Assembly: GCA_964431965.1 (NCBI GenBank)
Contig: CAYSLU010000090.1
Span: 1-21,611 of the forward strand
DNA: 21,611 bases
Direction of reading: 5' to 3'
Source of the DNA: CAYSLU01 sp964431965
Lineage (GTDB): Bacteria; Verrucomicrobiota; Kiritimatiellia; CAIKKV01; CAYSLU01
A program made the translations under genes and the position numbers. This document shows, in pieces, positions 1 to 6,901 of this stretch. Below the pieces are notes generated by a model. It searched no databases and was not told the DNA's origin. It saw only the letters and a program-made list of their open reading frames with translations. Position 1 is the first letter of the stretch; every line of letters starts with the position of its first letter.

Positions 1-40
1 CCCGTCGTCATTCTAGGTCAAGATGGCGGCTTGCCAACCA

Positions 41-65
41 CTTTCTGGACACCGCTTTCTGGACA
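41..65 (+). repeat. Two direct copies of CTTTCTGGACA
   Basis: The 11-mer CTTTCTGGACA occurs at 41-51 and again at 55-65, with a 14-base period. The second copy includes the predicted -35 hexamer. It may be a duplicated regulator site or a local duplication. No regulator can be assigned. Confidence 0.6.
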
Positions 66-88
66 GATCCGGCCGCACACCGGATAAT
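60..88 (+). promoter_or_regulatory. Sigma-70-type promoter giving a possible leaderless mRNA
   Basis: TGGACA (60-65, 5 of 6 to TTGACA) and GATAAT (83-88, 5 of 6 to TATAAT) are separated by exactly 17 bases. Transcription would start about 6-7 bases after the -10, at 94-96, which coincides with the lipoprotein ATG at 95. The absence of a ribosome-binding site before that ATG fits leaderless translation. This rests on consensus matching by eye. Confidence 0.5.
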
Positions 89-94
89 CGCATC

Positions 95-265
95 ATGAAG
101 AAGCGCCCACACGGAGCAAGCTGGCTTGGGCTCTTGCTGGTCGGTGTCGCGCTGCTCTCGCTCGCCGGGGGCTGCGAACTGGCGGGGCACTACCAGGGCG
201 ACAACGCCACCGTGGACTTCAACACGGGCGGCCTCACCAACCAGACGCGGGAGTTCGCGAACTGA
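95..265 (+). CDS. Very small lipoprotein, function unknown
   Basis: This encodes 56 aa with an N-terminal MKKR basic start, a hydrophobic stretch at residues 10-25 and a lipobox-like LAGGC ending at Cys27. It is therefore probably cleaved by signal peptidase II, leaving a mature lipid-anchored peptide of only about 30 aa (rich in Gly, Asn and Thr). The frame is open from an ATG at 23, but the signal peptide places the start at 95. No Shine-Dalgarno sequence precedes ATG 95. Instead a good -35/-10 pair lies directly upstream and would start the transcript at about the A of the ATG. I recognise no family. The next gene (SulP) converges on it 42 bases downstream; that junction contains a short inverted repeat (CCAGG at 285-289, CCTGG at 297-301) that may help termination. 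Small entericidin-like or other short lipoproteins are possible comparisons, but nothing proves this. Confidence 0.6.
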   Translation: MKKRPHGASWLGLLLVGVALLSLAGGCELAGHYQGDNATVDFNTGGLTNQTREFAN

Positions 266-307
266 GGCGGGCCGACGGCCGGAGCCAGGCGCGCCTCCTG
301 GATCGGG

Positions 308-2026
308 TCAGATCTCGTTCGCCCACACGCCGCCGCCCAGCAGCGCCTGGGCCCGATGGTAGGCCTTCTGCGTCGAGGCGTAGAGCGTCTCCTCGGCCGG
401 AAAGATGTTGTCCTCGCCGATGCGCGCCCCCAGGCCGATCTTGCGCACGAACCGCGACATGGCGGGGCTCACTCCGCAAAGCAGCACATGCCGCCCCTGC
501 CCGACCGCCGTGTCCACGAACGATTCGATCACCTCGAAGGCCGAGACGTCCACGACGTTCACGCGCTTCAGGCGCAGGATGTACACGCGCGCCTCGGTCT
601 GCTCCACCACCTGCCGCAGCTTCTCCTGAAGATCCTGGGCCGACCCGAAGTAGAGGTCGCCGTCCAGGTGCACGACGGCAATCGACGATGAGCCGTGCAG
701 ATCGCCGTCCGGGTGGAACTCGCGGAACGTGGCGCCGGACGGCCGCAGCAGCCGCACCTTGATCTCGCCCGTGTTCCACACGTGGATCAGCACGGACACG
801 GCGATCCCCGTCAGGATCGCGCGCTCGAGGTCCGGCATCACCACCGTGGCGCCGGCCGTGATCGCCATCACGCCCAAGTCGTGGCGGCTGGCGCGCACGA
901 TGCGGCCGATGGCGTGCTGGTCCACCATGCCGTAGGCCACCATCACAATCACCCCGGCCAGGCTGGCCATGGGGATGTACGTCGCAAAAGACACGAACCA
1001 CACGAGGGTCAGAGCGACCAGCACGCCCGACAGGATACCTGCGGTCTGCGTCCGCGCGCCGGCGCCGTGGTTGATGGCCGAGCGCGTGAACGAGCCCGAT
1101 GAGGCGAAGCATCCGAAGAACGACCCGACCAGATTGGCCAGCCCCTGGCCGCGGAACTCCTGGTTCGGCTCGATGCGCTGCCCGGTCGAGAGCGCAATGG
1201 ACTTGGCGATGGCGACGGCCTCGACGAGGCCGACGACGGCGATGGCCAGCGCCGGGCCAAACAGCTCCGCCGCCCACCGGATGTCGAACCGAACCATCTC
1301 GAAGGCGGGCAGGCTGTTCGGGATGCTGCCCACCAGCTTGACCCCCTTGTCGCCCGCGCCGAAGGCCTTGGCGAGCACGGCGCTCAGCACGAGCGCCAGC
1401 AGCGCACCCGGGATCCGCCGGTCGAGCTTCCGGGCCGCGTACACAATCAGCATCGTCAGCACGGCCAGCCCGAGCGCATACCGGTTCGCCTGCCCCGCCG
1501 CGCCGAGCGTCAGCAGCACCTTCTCGTACAGCGGGTGATAGCCCTTCGGCAAGGCCACGCCCAGCAGTTCGTTCAGCTGACCCAGGCCGATGATGATGCC
1601 GGCGCCGGCCGTGAAGCCGACGATGACCGAGTGCGATACGAGGTTCACGATCTTGCCCACCTTCAGCACGCCGAGCAGGAACTGGATGGCGCCGACGAGG
1701 AACGTGAGCAGGAACAGCATGGGATAGAACTCGGCCGCTCCGAGATGGGACTTCATCGCGCCCGCAATCATGAGCGCCAGCGCGTTGGTCGGGCCGGTGA
1801 TCAGGTGGCGGGAGCTCCCGAAGAAGGAGCCCACGATCGCCGCGACGATGGCGGAGTAGAGTCCGTAGACCGGCGCCACGCCCGCGATCAGCGCATACGC
1901 CATGGACTGCGGCAGCACCACGATGGCCACGGTGAGGGCCGCGACCACGTCGTTCCGCAGCGCCGCGGCATCGTAGCCGCGCAGCTCGCCAAGATAGGGA
2001 ATGTACCGGCGGACGGTGCCCAGCAT
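308..2026 (-). CDS. SulP (SLC26-type) anion transporter with C-terminal STAS domain
   Basis: A 572-aa inner-membrane permease. The N-terminal region has the SulP hallmarks: a PQSMAYALIAG helix, then APVYGLYSAI, then SRHLITGPTNALALM. About ten or more hydrophobic segments follow to roughly residue 430. Residues about 446-565 form a cytoplasmic STAS domain with a VDVSAFEVIE strand-helix, where Ser495 sits at the anti-sigma-antagonist phosphorylation position. Family members move sulfate, bicarbonate, chloride or dicarboxylates, and the substrate here cannot be read from sequence. The length is normal for the family. The start at 2026 is preceded on the minus strand by a purine-rich GGAGGGGGAGG ribosome-binding site. 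The gene lies 48 bases downstream of the hydrolase-like gene on the same strand and may be co-transcribed with it. Confidence 0.93.
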   Translation of the reverse strand: MLGTVRRYIPYLGELRGYDAAALRNDVVAALTVAIVVLPQSMAYALIAGVAPVYGLYSAIVAAIVGSFFGSSRHLITGPTNALALMIAGAMKSHLGAAEFYPMLFLLTFLVGAIQFLLGVLKVGKIVNLVSHSVIVGFTAGAGIIIGLGQLNELLGVALPKGYHPLYEKVLLTLGAAGQANRYALGLAVLTMLIVYAARKLDRRIPGALLALVLSAVLAKAFGAGDKGVKLVGSIPNSLPAFEMVRFDIRWAAELFGPALAIAVVGLVEAVAIAKSIALSTGQRIEPNQEFRGQGLANLVGSFFGCFASSGSFTRSAINHGAGARTQTAGILSGVLVALTLVWFVSFATYIPMASLAGVIVMVAYGMVDQHAIGRIVRASRHDLGVMAITAGATVVMPDLERAILTGIAVSVLIHVWNTGEIKVRLLRPSGATFREFHPDGDLHGSSSIAVVHLDGDLYFGSAQDLQEKLRQVVEQTEARVYILRLKRVNVVDVSAFEVIESFVDTAVGQGRHVLLCGVSPAMSRFVRKIGLGARIGEDNIFPAEETLYASTQKAYHRAQALLGGGVWANEI

Positions 2027-2074
2027 GTGCCTCCCCCTCCGCGTGAAACCCGGGCATCGCGCCCGCCCGCTCGG

Positions 2075-3349
2075 TCAGCGCTCCTCGAGCCGGTACAGCT
2101 CCAGCTGCCCGGGCGCCAGCCACGCGCCGAACGCGATGCGATCCGCGGCCGGCTCGGACCCCCGGCCCGTGGAGTCCACCAGCCCGGTCTCGGCTCCCAG
2201 CCATCCGACGCGGTGCAGATTCGGGCGGCGGCCCCGGACGACCAGCTCCGCATGCGTGCTGTCCTTCTGGGAGTTGTTCACAACCGCCAGGTATTCGGCG
2301 CCGCTCGCGTGCCGGAACTCCGACAGGATCAGGCTCGTGCCGGCGGACGAGCGCGCTTCGGCAAACCGGCCCTGGCCGTCGAACGCCGGCCAGCCGCCCC
2401 ACGTCTTGCCCGCGTGGCAGGACCGCTCCAGCCGGCACTCCAGCAGGACCGGCGCGTGCCACTTGAGGAAGGTGCGGTTGACCCGGCTCAGCCACTCGAA
2501 GGTCTCGGTGCGCTCCCCGTGCTCGTCAATCGGCGCGACCCGGTAGTTGTCGTGCGGGCCCCGCATGTAGAAGAAGAACCAGAGCAGGCCCTTGGCCCCG
2601 TGTGCGACCGCCGTATTGAGCTGCCAGCGCAGGTCGTCCTCGCGCGGGCAGCGGTAGCGGAAGTGGCCGACGGACAGCAGCGTGGTCCAGTAGTCGATGC
2701 CGCGCCGGACCGCCGCCTCCCAGTAGGTGCGCAGGTTGGTGAAGTACATCTCGAAGCCCCAGAAGCCCTCCGCATCGGCATCCGGGTTCATCTGGGCGTA
2801 GCAGTCGTAGCACAGGAAGGGCGGGCGGGCGGCGGAGGCGTAGTCGTCCAGGTACCGGCCCCAGTCGGAGTATCCGATTCGCGACTCAATGCCGGGAAAC
2901 ATGGGGAGCAGGTTGATGAACGGCGTGAGCGCCGGCGCCACCTCCCGCTGCACGCGCATGGCGCGGCAATAGCGGGGAAACGCAGCCGTGTCCGGCTCGT
3001 CGCCCAGATGGAACCCGAACGCGGCCGGATGCCGGCCAAGCTCGCGCACCGCTCGGGCGAACGTGCGGCGGTACGCAGCCTCGTCAGGCTCGATGCGATC
3101 CGCGTACAGGTCGTTGTGGCTGAGGATAACCCGGATGTCGGCGGCGGCGGCGGCATCGAGGATGGCGCGCATCTTGCGCGCGTCCGCCCGGCCCGGCCCG
3201 TAATTGGGCCCGATGGTCAGCGTCATGCCCGCATCGGCCCAGTCCCGCACAGCGGAGGCGCCCTGGTCGCGGATCGGCGTGTAGTTCCAGAACCCGATGG
3301 GGAATCGCTGGGCGCCCGGCTTCCGGGCTGCAGTCTTTGCGCGCGCCAT
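2075..3349 (-). CDS. TIM-barrel glycoside-hydrolase-like protein
   Basis: A 424-aa protein without a signal peptide. The first roughly 290 residues look like a (beta/alpha)8 barrel: FWNYTPIRD near the start, then VILSHNDLY (74-82), FGFHLGDEPD (111-120), PFLCYDCYAQMNP and GAKGLLWFFFYMRG (251-264). The GDEP motif, with Glu118, matches the acid/base position at the end of strand 4 in clan GH-A-like proteins. The tail (about 290-424) is beta-rich and resembles an accessory sandwich domain. I cannot assign a CAZy family or a substrate, and the nucleophile is not obvious. The start is firm: AGGAGGTGA lies just before ATG 3349 on the minus strand. Upstream lie a candidate promoter and a palindrome; downstream, 48 bases on, is the SulP transporter. 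Activity on a sugar is inference. Confidence 0.7.
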   Translation of the reverse strand: MARAKTAARKPGAQRFPIGFWNYTPIRDQGASAVRDWADAGMTLTIGPNYGPGRADARKMRAILDAAAAADIRVILSHNDLYADRIEPDEAAYRRTFARAVRELGRHPAAFGFHLGDEPDTAAFPRYCRAMRVQREVAPALTPFINLLPMFPGIESRIGYSDWGRYLDDYASAARPPFLCYDCYAQMNPDADAEGFWGFEMYFTNLRTYWEAAVRRGIDYWTTLLSVGHFRYRCPREDDLRWQLNTAVAHGAKGLLWFFFYMRGPHDNYRVAPIDEHGERTETFEWLSRVNRTFLKWHAPVLLECRLERSCHAGKTWGGWPAFDGQGRFAEARSSAGTSLILSEFRHASGAEYLAVVNNSQKDSTHAELVVRGRRPNLHRVGWLGAETGLVDSTGRGSEPAADRIAFGAWLAPGQLELYRLEER

Positions 3350-3360
3350 GGCTCACCTCC

Positions 3361-3373
3361 TGTTTGGCAAACA
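3361..3373. promoter_or_regulatory. 13-bp palindrome over the predicted transcription start (possible operator)
   Basis: TGTTTG-G-CAAACA is a perfect inverted repeat of 6-bp arms around one base. It lies between the predicted -10 and the ribosome-binding site of the hydrolase gene, a usual place for a repressor operator. It is not the even, CG-centred palindrome typical of LacI-family sites. No regulator gene lies nearby. Confidence 0.4.
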
Positions 3374-3379
3374 AGCGGC

Positions 3380-3409
3380 ACTCTAGCGAATGCCACGGCG
3401 CCACGCCAA
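3380..3409 (-). promoter_or_regulatory. Candidate promoter of the hydrolase-SulP pair
   Basis: On the minus strand TTGGCG (3409-3404) and TAGAGT (3385-3380) are spaced by 18 bases, each matching 4 of 6 consensus positions. The start site would fall near 3373, about 25 bases before the ATG at 3349. This suggests the hydrolase gene is not simply read through from the marC-like gene upstream. Confidence 0.4.
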
Positions 3410-3445
3410 GAGCCCAATGAAAGCGATCGGGCACGTTCGACCGCG

Positions 3446-4036
3446 TCAGAGCCGGGCCTGCGCCACGGCGCCGAGGATTCCGCGCCGGATCAGCATGACG
3501 GCGATCGCGGCGAGGAGCAGGCTCGCGATCTTGGAAAGCGTTCGCGTGCCGTTCCGGCCGAGCCCCCGGGTAATCGGGCGGGCGAAGCTGAAGATCGCAC
3601 CGGCGAGGACGATGTTCGTCAGCACGGCCGCGGCGGTGACCGTCTTCCCGTGCGTGGTGGCCAGCAGGATGCAGGTGGCCAGGACGGCCGGGCCGGTAAT
3701 CAGCGGCACGCCGATCGGCACCGCGCCCAGGCTGTCCGGATCCGCAACCCGCTGCCGCTTCTCGCCCGTCACCAGATCCACCAGCGAGATCGCCAGCAGC
3801 AGGATCCCGCCGGCGATCATGAAGTCCGCCACCGTGATGCTCAGGAAGGAAAGCAGCGACGGGCCGAAGGCCAGAAACACAATGGCCGCGGCCGACGCGG
3901 TGACGACCGATTGCCGGATGACCGACCGAAGCCGGCGCGGGTCCAGTCCCTCGGTGAGCGAGAGGAAGATCGGCAGCACGCCGATCGCATCAACGGCAAC
4001 AAACAGCGGAATGAAACACAGCCAGAACTCGTACAT
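3446..4036 (-). CDS. MarC family (UPF0056) integral membrane protein
   Basis: A 196-aa protein with about six hydrophobic segments, matching the size of the MarC/UPF0056 family. Typical family stretches are visible: FIPLFVAVDAIGVLPIFL near the N terminus, IAGGILLLAISLVDLVTG in the middle and IGVPLITGPAVLATCILLAT in the second half. The family's molecular role is unsettled; the name comes from a location near the E. coli mar locus, not from shown drug export. The frame extends upstream to 4168, but a GGGGGAAGG ribosome-binding site just before ATG 4036 and the hydrophobic MYEFWLCF start support the shorter form. It diverges from the SDR gene at 4246. Confidence 0.9.
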   Translation of the reverse strand: MYEFWLCFIPLFVAVDAIGVLPIFLSLTEGLDPRRLRSVIRQSVVTASAAAIVFLAFGPSLLSFLSITVADFMIAGGILLLAISLVDLVTGEKRQRVADPDSLGAVPIGVPLITGPAVLATCILLATTHGKTVTAAAVLTNIVLAGAIFSFARPITRGLGRNGTRTLSKIASLLLAAIAVMLIRRGILGAVAQARL

Positions 4037-4214
4037 GCGCGCCTTCCCCCGCCCGCGTCGGGCCCGATGCGATACCGGTCCAAGGCTGTTCCCGCGCCGT
4101 CCTGCCGTCAAGGCCAATGTCCGACCGGCCGGCTTCGGTCCGCGGCCTCGAGTCCATCCGCTTTCCATTTTCTCCTTGCGCCGGCTGACAGCCGGGTGCT
4201 CTATTCGCGGCCTT

Positions 4215-4232
4215 GGACAGGCTCAGCTGTCC
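4215..4232 (+). other. Hairpin abutting the SDR ribosome-binding site
   Basis: GGACAG (4215-4220) and CTGTCC (4227-4232) can pair around a 6-base loop, GCTCAG. The stem ends directly before the GGGGGAGA ribosome-binding site (4233-4240) of the gene starting at 4246. It could tune translation or mRNA stability, or be an operator half-site pair. No function is shown by the sequence alone. Confidence 0.4.
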
Positions 4233-4245
4233 GGGGGAGACCGTG

Positions 4246-4998
4246 ATGAACCATCGAGTCGCCATCGTGACGGGCGGAGCACAGGGCATCGGAAAAGCCA
4301 TCGCGCAGCGCTTCCTGGCCGGCGGCCTGGCCGTGGTCGTCGTGGACTGCGACGCCGAGGCCGGCGCGGAAACAGCGGCCGAACTGGCGGCGGCCGGCCC
4401 CTCGCGCTTCGTGCGCGCGGACGTCGCGGATGAGGAGCAGGTGCGCCGGGCGATGGCCGAGGCCGTCACCTCGTTCGGCGGGCTGGACGTCCTCGTGAAC
4501 AACGCGGCGATCGGCCGGGGCGGATCCGTAACGGAGCTGGCTCTGGCCGACTGGAATCGCGTGCTGGCCGTGAACCTGACCGGCCCGTTCCTCTTCGCCA
4601 AACACGCCGCGCCGCACCTGAAGGCGCGGAAGGGCGCCATCGTCAACATCGCATCGACCCGCGCGTTCATGTCGGAGCCAAACGGCGAGGCATACGCCGC
4701 GTCGAAGGGCGGTCTGTGCGCGCTCACGCACTCGCTCGCGGTCAGCCTCGGCCCCGACGTTCGGGTGAACTGCATCAGCCCCGGCTGGATCGAGACCGAG
4801 TCCTGGAAGAAGCAGAGCGCGCGGCGCACGCCCGCCCTGTCGGAGGCCGATCACGGCCAGCACCCCGCCGGGCGCGTGGGCACGCCGGAAGACATCGCCG
4901 CCCTCGTCGAATTCCTGACGGCCCCCGCCAACAGCTTCATCACCGGCGCCAACTTCATGGTCGACGGCGGCATGACGCGGCGCATGATCTACGTGTAG
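4246..4998 (+). CDS. Short-chain dehydrogenase/reductase (classical SDR, probably NAD-linked)
   Basis: A 250-aa Rossmann-fold oxidoreductase of normal classical-SDR length. The cofactor motif TGGAQGIG is at 9-16, the NNAAIG motif starts at 85, and the catalytic residues are Asn110, Ser137, Tyr150 and Lys154 (YAASK). A PGWIET motif follows at 179-184. Asp34 at the end of the second beta strand favours NAD(H) over NADP(H). The substrate is unknown; sugars, polyols and 3-oxoacyl compounds are all possible. The frame opens at 4213, but GGGGGAGA before ATG 4246 and alignment of MNHRVAIVTGG with other SDRs support the later start. The stop is only 3 bases from the stop of the convergent SIMPL gene, leaving no room for a separate terminator. 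Confidence 0.92.
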   Translation: MNHRVAIVTGGAQGIGKAIAQRFLAGGLAVVVVDCDAEAGAETAAELAAAGPSRFVRADVADEEQVRRAMAEAVTSFGGLDVLVNNAAIGRGGSVTELALADWNRVLAVNLTGPFLFAKHAAPHLKARKGAIVNIASTRAFMSEPNGEAYAASKGGLCALTHSLAVSLGPDVRVNCISPGWIETESWKKQSARRTPALSEADHGQHPAGRVGTPEDIAALVEFLTAPANSFITGANFMVDGGMTRRMIYV

Positions 4999-5001
4999 GC
5001 G

Positions 5002-5748
5002 CTACTCGACGCCGAACTCGGCGTCGACGACGGCCTTGATGGTCTTGTCGATCGCGGTGGTGTCGAGCAGGCCGTAGCCCGAGACCTCGGTGGAGTGGAC
5101 CGGCGTGACCTGGAAGACCCCTTGCTCGGCCGAGCGCAGCCGGTCGATCCGGATGTTGCCGTGCTCCGCAATCTTTCGCGCGCGCAGCATCGCGTCCTGC
5201 GTGGCCGCCCCCAGCATCTCGATCTTCAGCGCCTCCAGCTGCGTGTAGTGGTACTCAGGCGCGAACGACTGGAATTCGATGCCGTCGCGGGCCAGGCCCC
5301 CGGCGGCGCGCGCGATCGCCTCGATGCGCTTCACGTCGGCCAGCTCCAGCCGCACCGGCTGGCGCAGGATGTACGCCTCGACCTCGCTCGTCTCGCTGCC
5401 CCGCTCGCCGGCTCTGTACCGGGTTTCCACCGCGAGCACGCCCAGATCGATCGCCGCCCGCTCCACGCTCTGGCCCGTGAGGAATTCCATCAGCCGATCG
5501 CGGTTCCGCTCGATCACCGCATAGGCGCCGGCCAGGTCGGGCGCCCGGGCCGTGAGCTGGCCGGTCCAGATCGCGAAGTCCGACGTGATGCGCTTCTCGG
5601 CGTAGCCCTTCACGCGGATGTGCTTGCTGGACGCCTTGGTCTGCATCACCGTGCTCGAAGCGATGAGGGCGGCGACGATGAGGCACACCCCCGAGACCAG
5701 CGCCGCGGGCACGAGCCCGGCGCGGATGGACCGACGAACTCCGTTCAT
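5002..5748 (-). CDS. SIMPL (DUF541) domain protein, membrane-anchored or exported
   Basis: A 248-aa protein. Residues about 12-33 form one hydrophobic segment (signal anchor or uncleaved signal peptide), and the rest is a SIMPL/DUF541 domain (about 40-248). The family opening IRVKGYAEKRITSDFAIW is clear, and later AARAxxxA-type helices (GAATQDAMLRARKIAE) fit the family. SIMPL proteins are periplasmic or membrane-associated and poorly characterised; some relatives have been linked to oxidative-stress or envelope phenotypes. The start at 5748 is preceded on its strand by GGGGAGGTGTCC. An upstream in-frame ATG at 5793 is possible but would add an Arg-rich leader before the anchor. It is convergent with the SDR gene and divergent from the pseudouridine synthase gene. 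Confidence 0.85.
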   Translation of the reverse strand: MNGVRRSIRAGLVPAALVSGVCLIVAALIASSTVMQTKASSKHIRVKGYAEKRITSDFAIWTGQLTARAPDLAGAYAVIERNRDRLMEFLTGQSVERAAIDLGVLAVETRYRAGERGSETSEVEAYILRQPVRLELADVKRIEAIARAAGGLARDGIEFQSFAPEYHYTQLEALKIEMLGAATQDAMLRARKIAEHGNIRIDRLRSAEQGVFQVTPVHSTEVSGYGLLDTTAIDKTIKAVVDAEFGVE

Positions 5749-5841
5749 GGACACCTCCCCGCGCGGCCGCCGGCGGACCCGGCAGCACCGCACGTGGCGG
5801 ACACCATGAAACCGCGGCTGGGAAAAGTCAAGGGGCGCGGG

Positions 5842-5847
5842 TATGAT
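5842..5847 (+). promoter_or_regulatory. Candidate -10 element (TATGAT) for the pseudouridine synthase gene
   Basis: TATGAT matches 5 of 6 -10 bases and lies 63 bases before the TTG start. I see no convincing -35 at 16-18 bases upstream, so support is weak. Confidence 0.25.
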
Positions 5848-5910
5848 CCGCCTCGTGTTTCAGGCTCGTGCCTCCCGAGGCGCCGCCGTTCACGAAAGGA
5901 AGCGTTGCCG

Positions 5911-6699
5911 TTGAAGAAGCGAGAGATCGAGCCGACCGTCCTGTTCGAGGATGCCTCCGTGATTGCGTTCGACAAGCCGTCCGGGCTGCTCGTGGCTCCG
6001 GACCGCTCCGACACGACGAAGCCCAGCCTCATGGGGTGGGCGCGCCGGACCGTTTCGACCCCGGTGTTCAACGTGCACCGCGTGGACCGCGACACGAGCG
6101 GGATCGTCCTCTGCGCGAAGACGCGCGACGCGCTGCGCGTGTTGTGCCGCTCGTTCGACGGACCGGGAGTGGAGAAGCGCTACCTCGCGCTCGTGCGGGG
6201 CCGGCCGTCCTGGGACGAGCGACGCGTGGACCTGGCGCTGGCGCCCGACCCGGAGAATCCAAACCGCATGCGCGCCGATCGAAACGGCAAGCCCTCATCC
6301 ACCGAGTTCCGCGTGCTCACCCGCTGGCGCGGCTACGCGAAAGTGGAGGCCCTTCCGCTCTCCATGCGGACGCACCAGATCCGCGTCCACCTCGCGTCGC
6401 TCGGCTGCCCAATCGTGAGCGATCGCTACTACGGCGGCGGCCGGCCGTTCTACCTGTCGGAGATCAAGCGGGACTATAAGCAGAAGCCCGACCGGCCGGA
6501 GAACCCGATGATGGGCCGGCTCGCGCTGCACGCCGCGAGCCTTTCCTTCCGCCACCCGACGACGGGCGCGGCCGTTGTGGTGCGCGCGCCGCTGCCGCAC
6601 GACTTCGAGGTCGCCTTCCGCTACCTCGACCGATTCGGCCTCCTGACCCCGGCCCGCGACGTCGCGGCGGAGGATCACGGCTCCGGAACGGCCCGGTAG
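5911..6699 (+). CDS. RluA-family RNA pseudouridine synthase
   Basis: A 262-aa protein that isomerises uridine to pseudouridine in rRNA or tRNA. The catalytic motif HRVDRDTSGI corresponds to the RluA HRLD-x-x-(S/T)SG motif, with Asp as the nucleophile. Before it is a DKPSGLLVAP motif, and later SMRTHQIRVHLASLGCPIVSD and RLALHAASLSF, both family hallmarks. There is no N-terminal S4 domain, as in RluA rather than RluC/RluD. The exact target base cannot be told. The frame runs open far upstream (antisense to the SIMPL gene), but AAAGGAAG at 5895-5902 sits 8 bases before a TTG at 5911 and family homology begins just after it. The alternatives are TTG 5905 or ATG 5806. A TTG start would make translation modest. 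Confidence 0.88.
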   Translation: MKKREIEPTVLFEDASVIAFDKPSGLLVAPDRSDTTKPSLMGWARRTVSTPVFNVHRVDRDTSGIVLCAKTRDALRVLCRSFDGPGVEKRYLALVRGRPSWDERRVDLALAPDPENPNRMRADRNGKPSSTEFRVLTRWRGYAKVEALPLSMRTHQIRVHLASLGCPIVSDRYYGGGRPFYLSEIKRDYKQKPDRPENPMMGRLALHAASLSFRHPTTGAAVVVRAPLPHDFEVAFRYLDRFGLLTPARDVAAEDHGSGTAR

Positions 6700-6708
6700 A
6701 ACCGGAAG

Positions 6709-6746
6709 CCTTGGCCCGAACCGGCCGGAGACGGCCGGCTCCAAGG
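6709..6746 (+). terminator. Two-part hairpin just after the pseudouridine synthase stop
   Basis: An outer stem CCTTGG (6709-6714) / CCAAGG (6741-6746) encloses an inner perfect 7-bp stem CCGGCCG (6721-6727) / CGGCCGG (6732-6738). The inner loop is GAGA, a GNRA tetraloop. It begins 10 bases after the stop codon. No T-run follows, so it would be a pausing, processing or repeat element rather than a textbook intrinsic terminator. Confidence 0.4.
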
Positions 6747-6768
6747 AACCCGCTTGGACGCGTTCCGT

Positions 6769-6790
6769 GGAGACGGCGGTCTCCGCCGTT
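6769..6790. repeat. Second palindrome sharing a GGAGACGG core with the preceding hairpin
   Basis: GGAGAC (6769-6774) pairs with GTCTCC (6779-6784); alternatively ACGGCGG (6773-6779) pairs with CCGCCGT (6783-6789). The GGAGACGG core also occurs in the hairpin at 6727-6734. The two modules may be diverged copies of a dispersed intergenic palindromic element. The rest of 6700-6901 holds only the next gene's ribosome-binding site. Confidence 0.35.
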
Positions 6791-6901
6791 CCGATCCGCC
6801 CGTCACTGACATTTTACGCGCGTCGTCGTTTTCCGCGTGAGCGATGCCCGTCACCCTTGGTATACGGTGCCTGCTGGCTCTAGCCGGAAGAGGAGGAAAC
6901 C

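Noticed and set aside
234..2495. A 753-aa open frame on the minus strand
   Set aside because: It is out of frame with the clear SulP protein on the same strand and shows only GC-rich low-complexity residues.
1535..4246. A 903-aa open frame on the plus strand
   Set aside because: It is antisense to SulP, the hydrolase-like gene and MarC, is Arg/Gln/Pro-rich with no domain, and arises from high GC at codon positions.
5095..5910. Upstream extension of the pseudouridine synthase frame
   Set aside because: It is antisense to the SIMPL gene, has no RluA or S4 similarity, and a ribosome-binding site supports the TTG at 5911.
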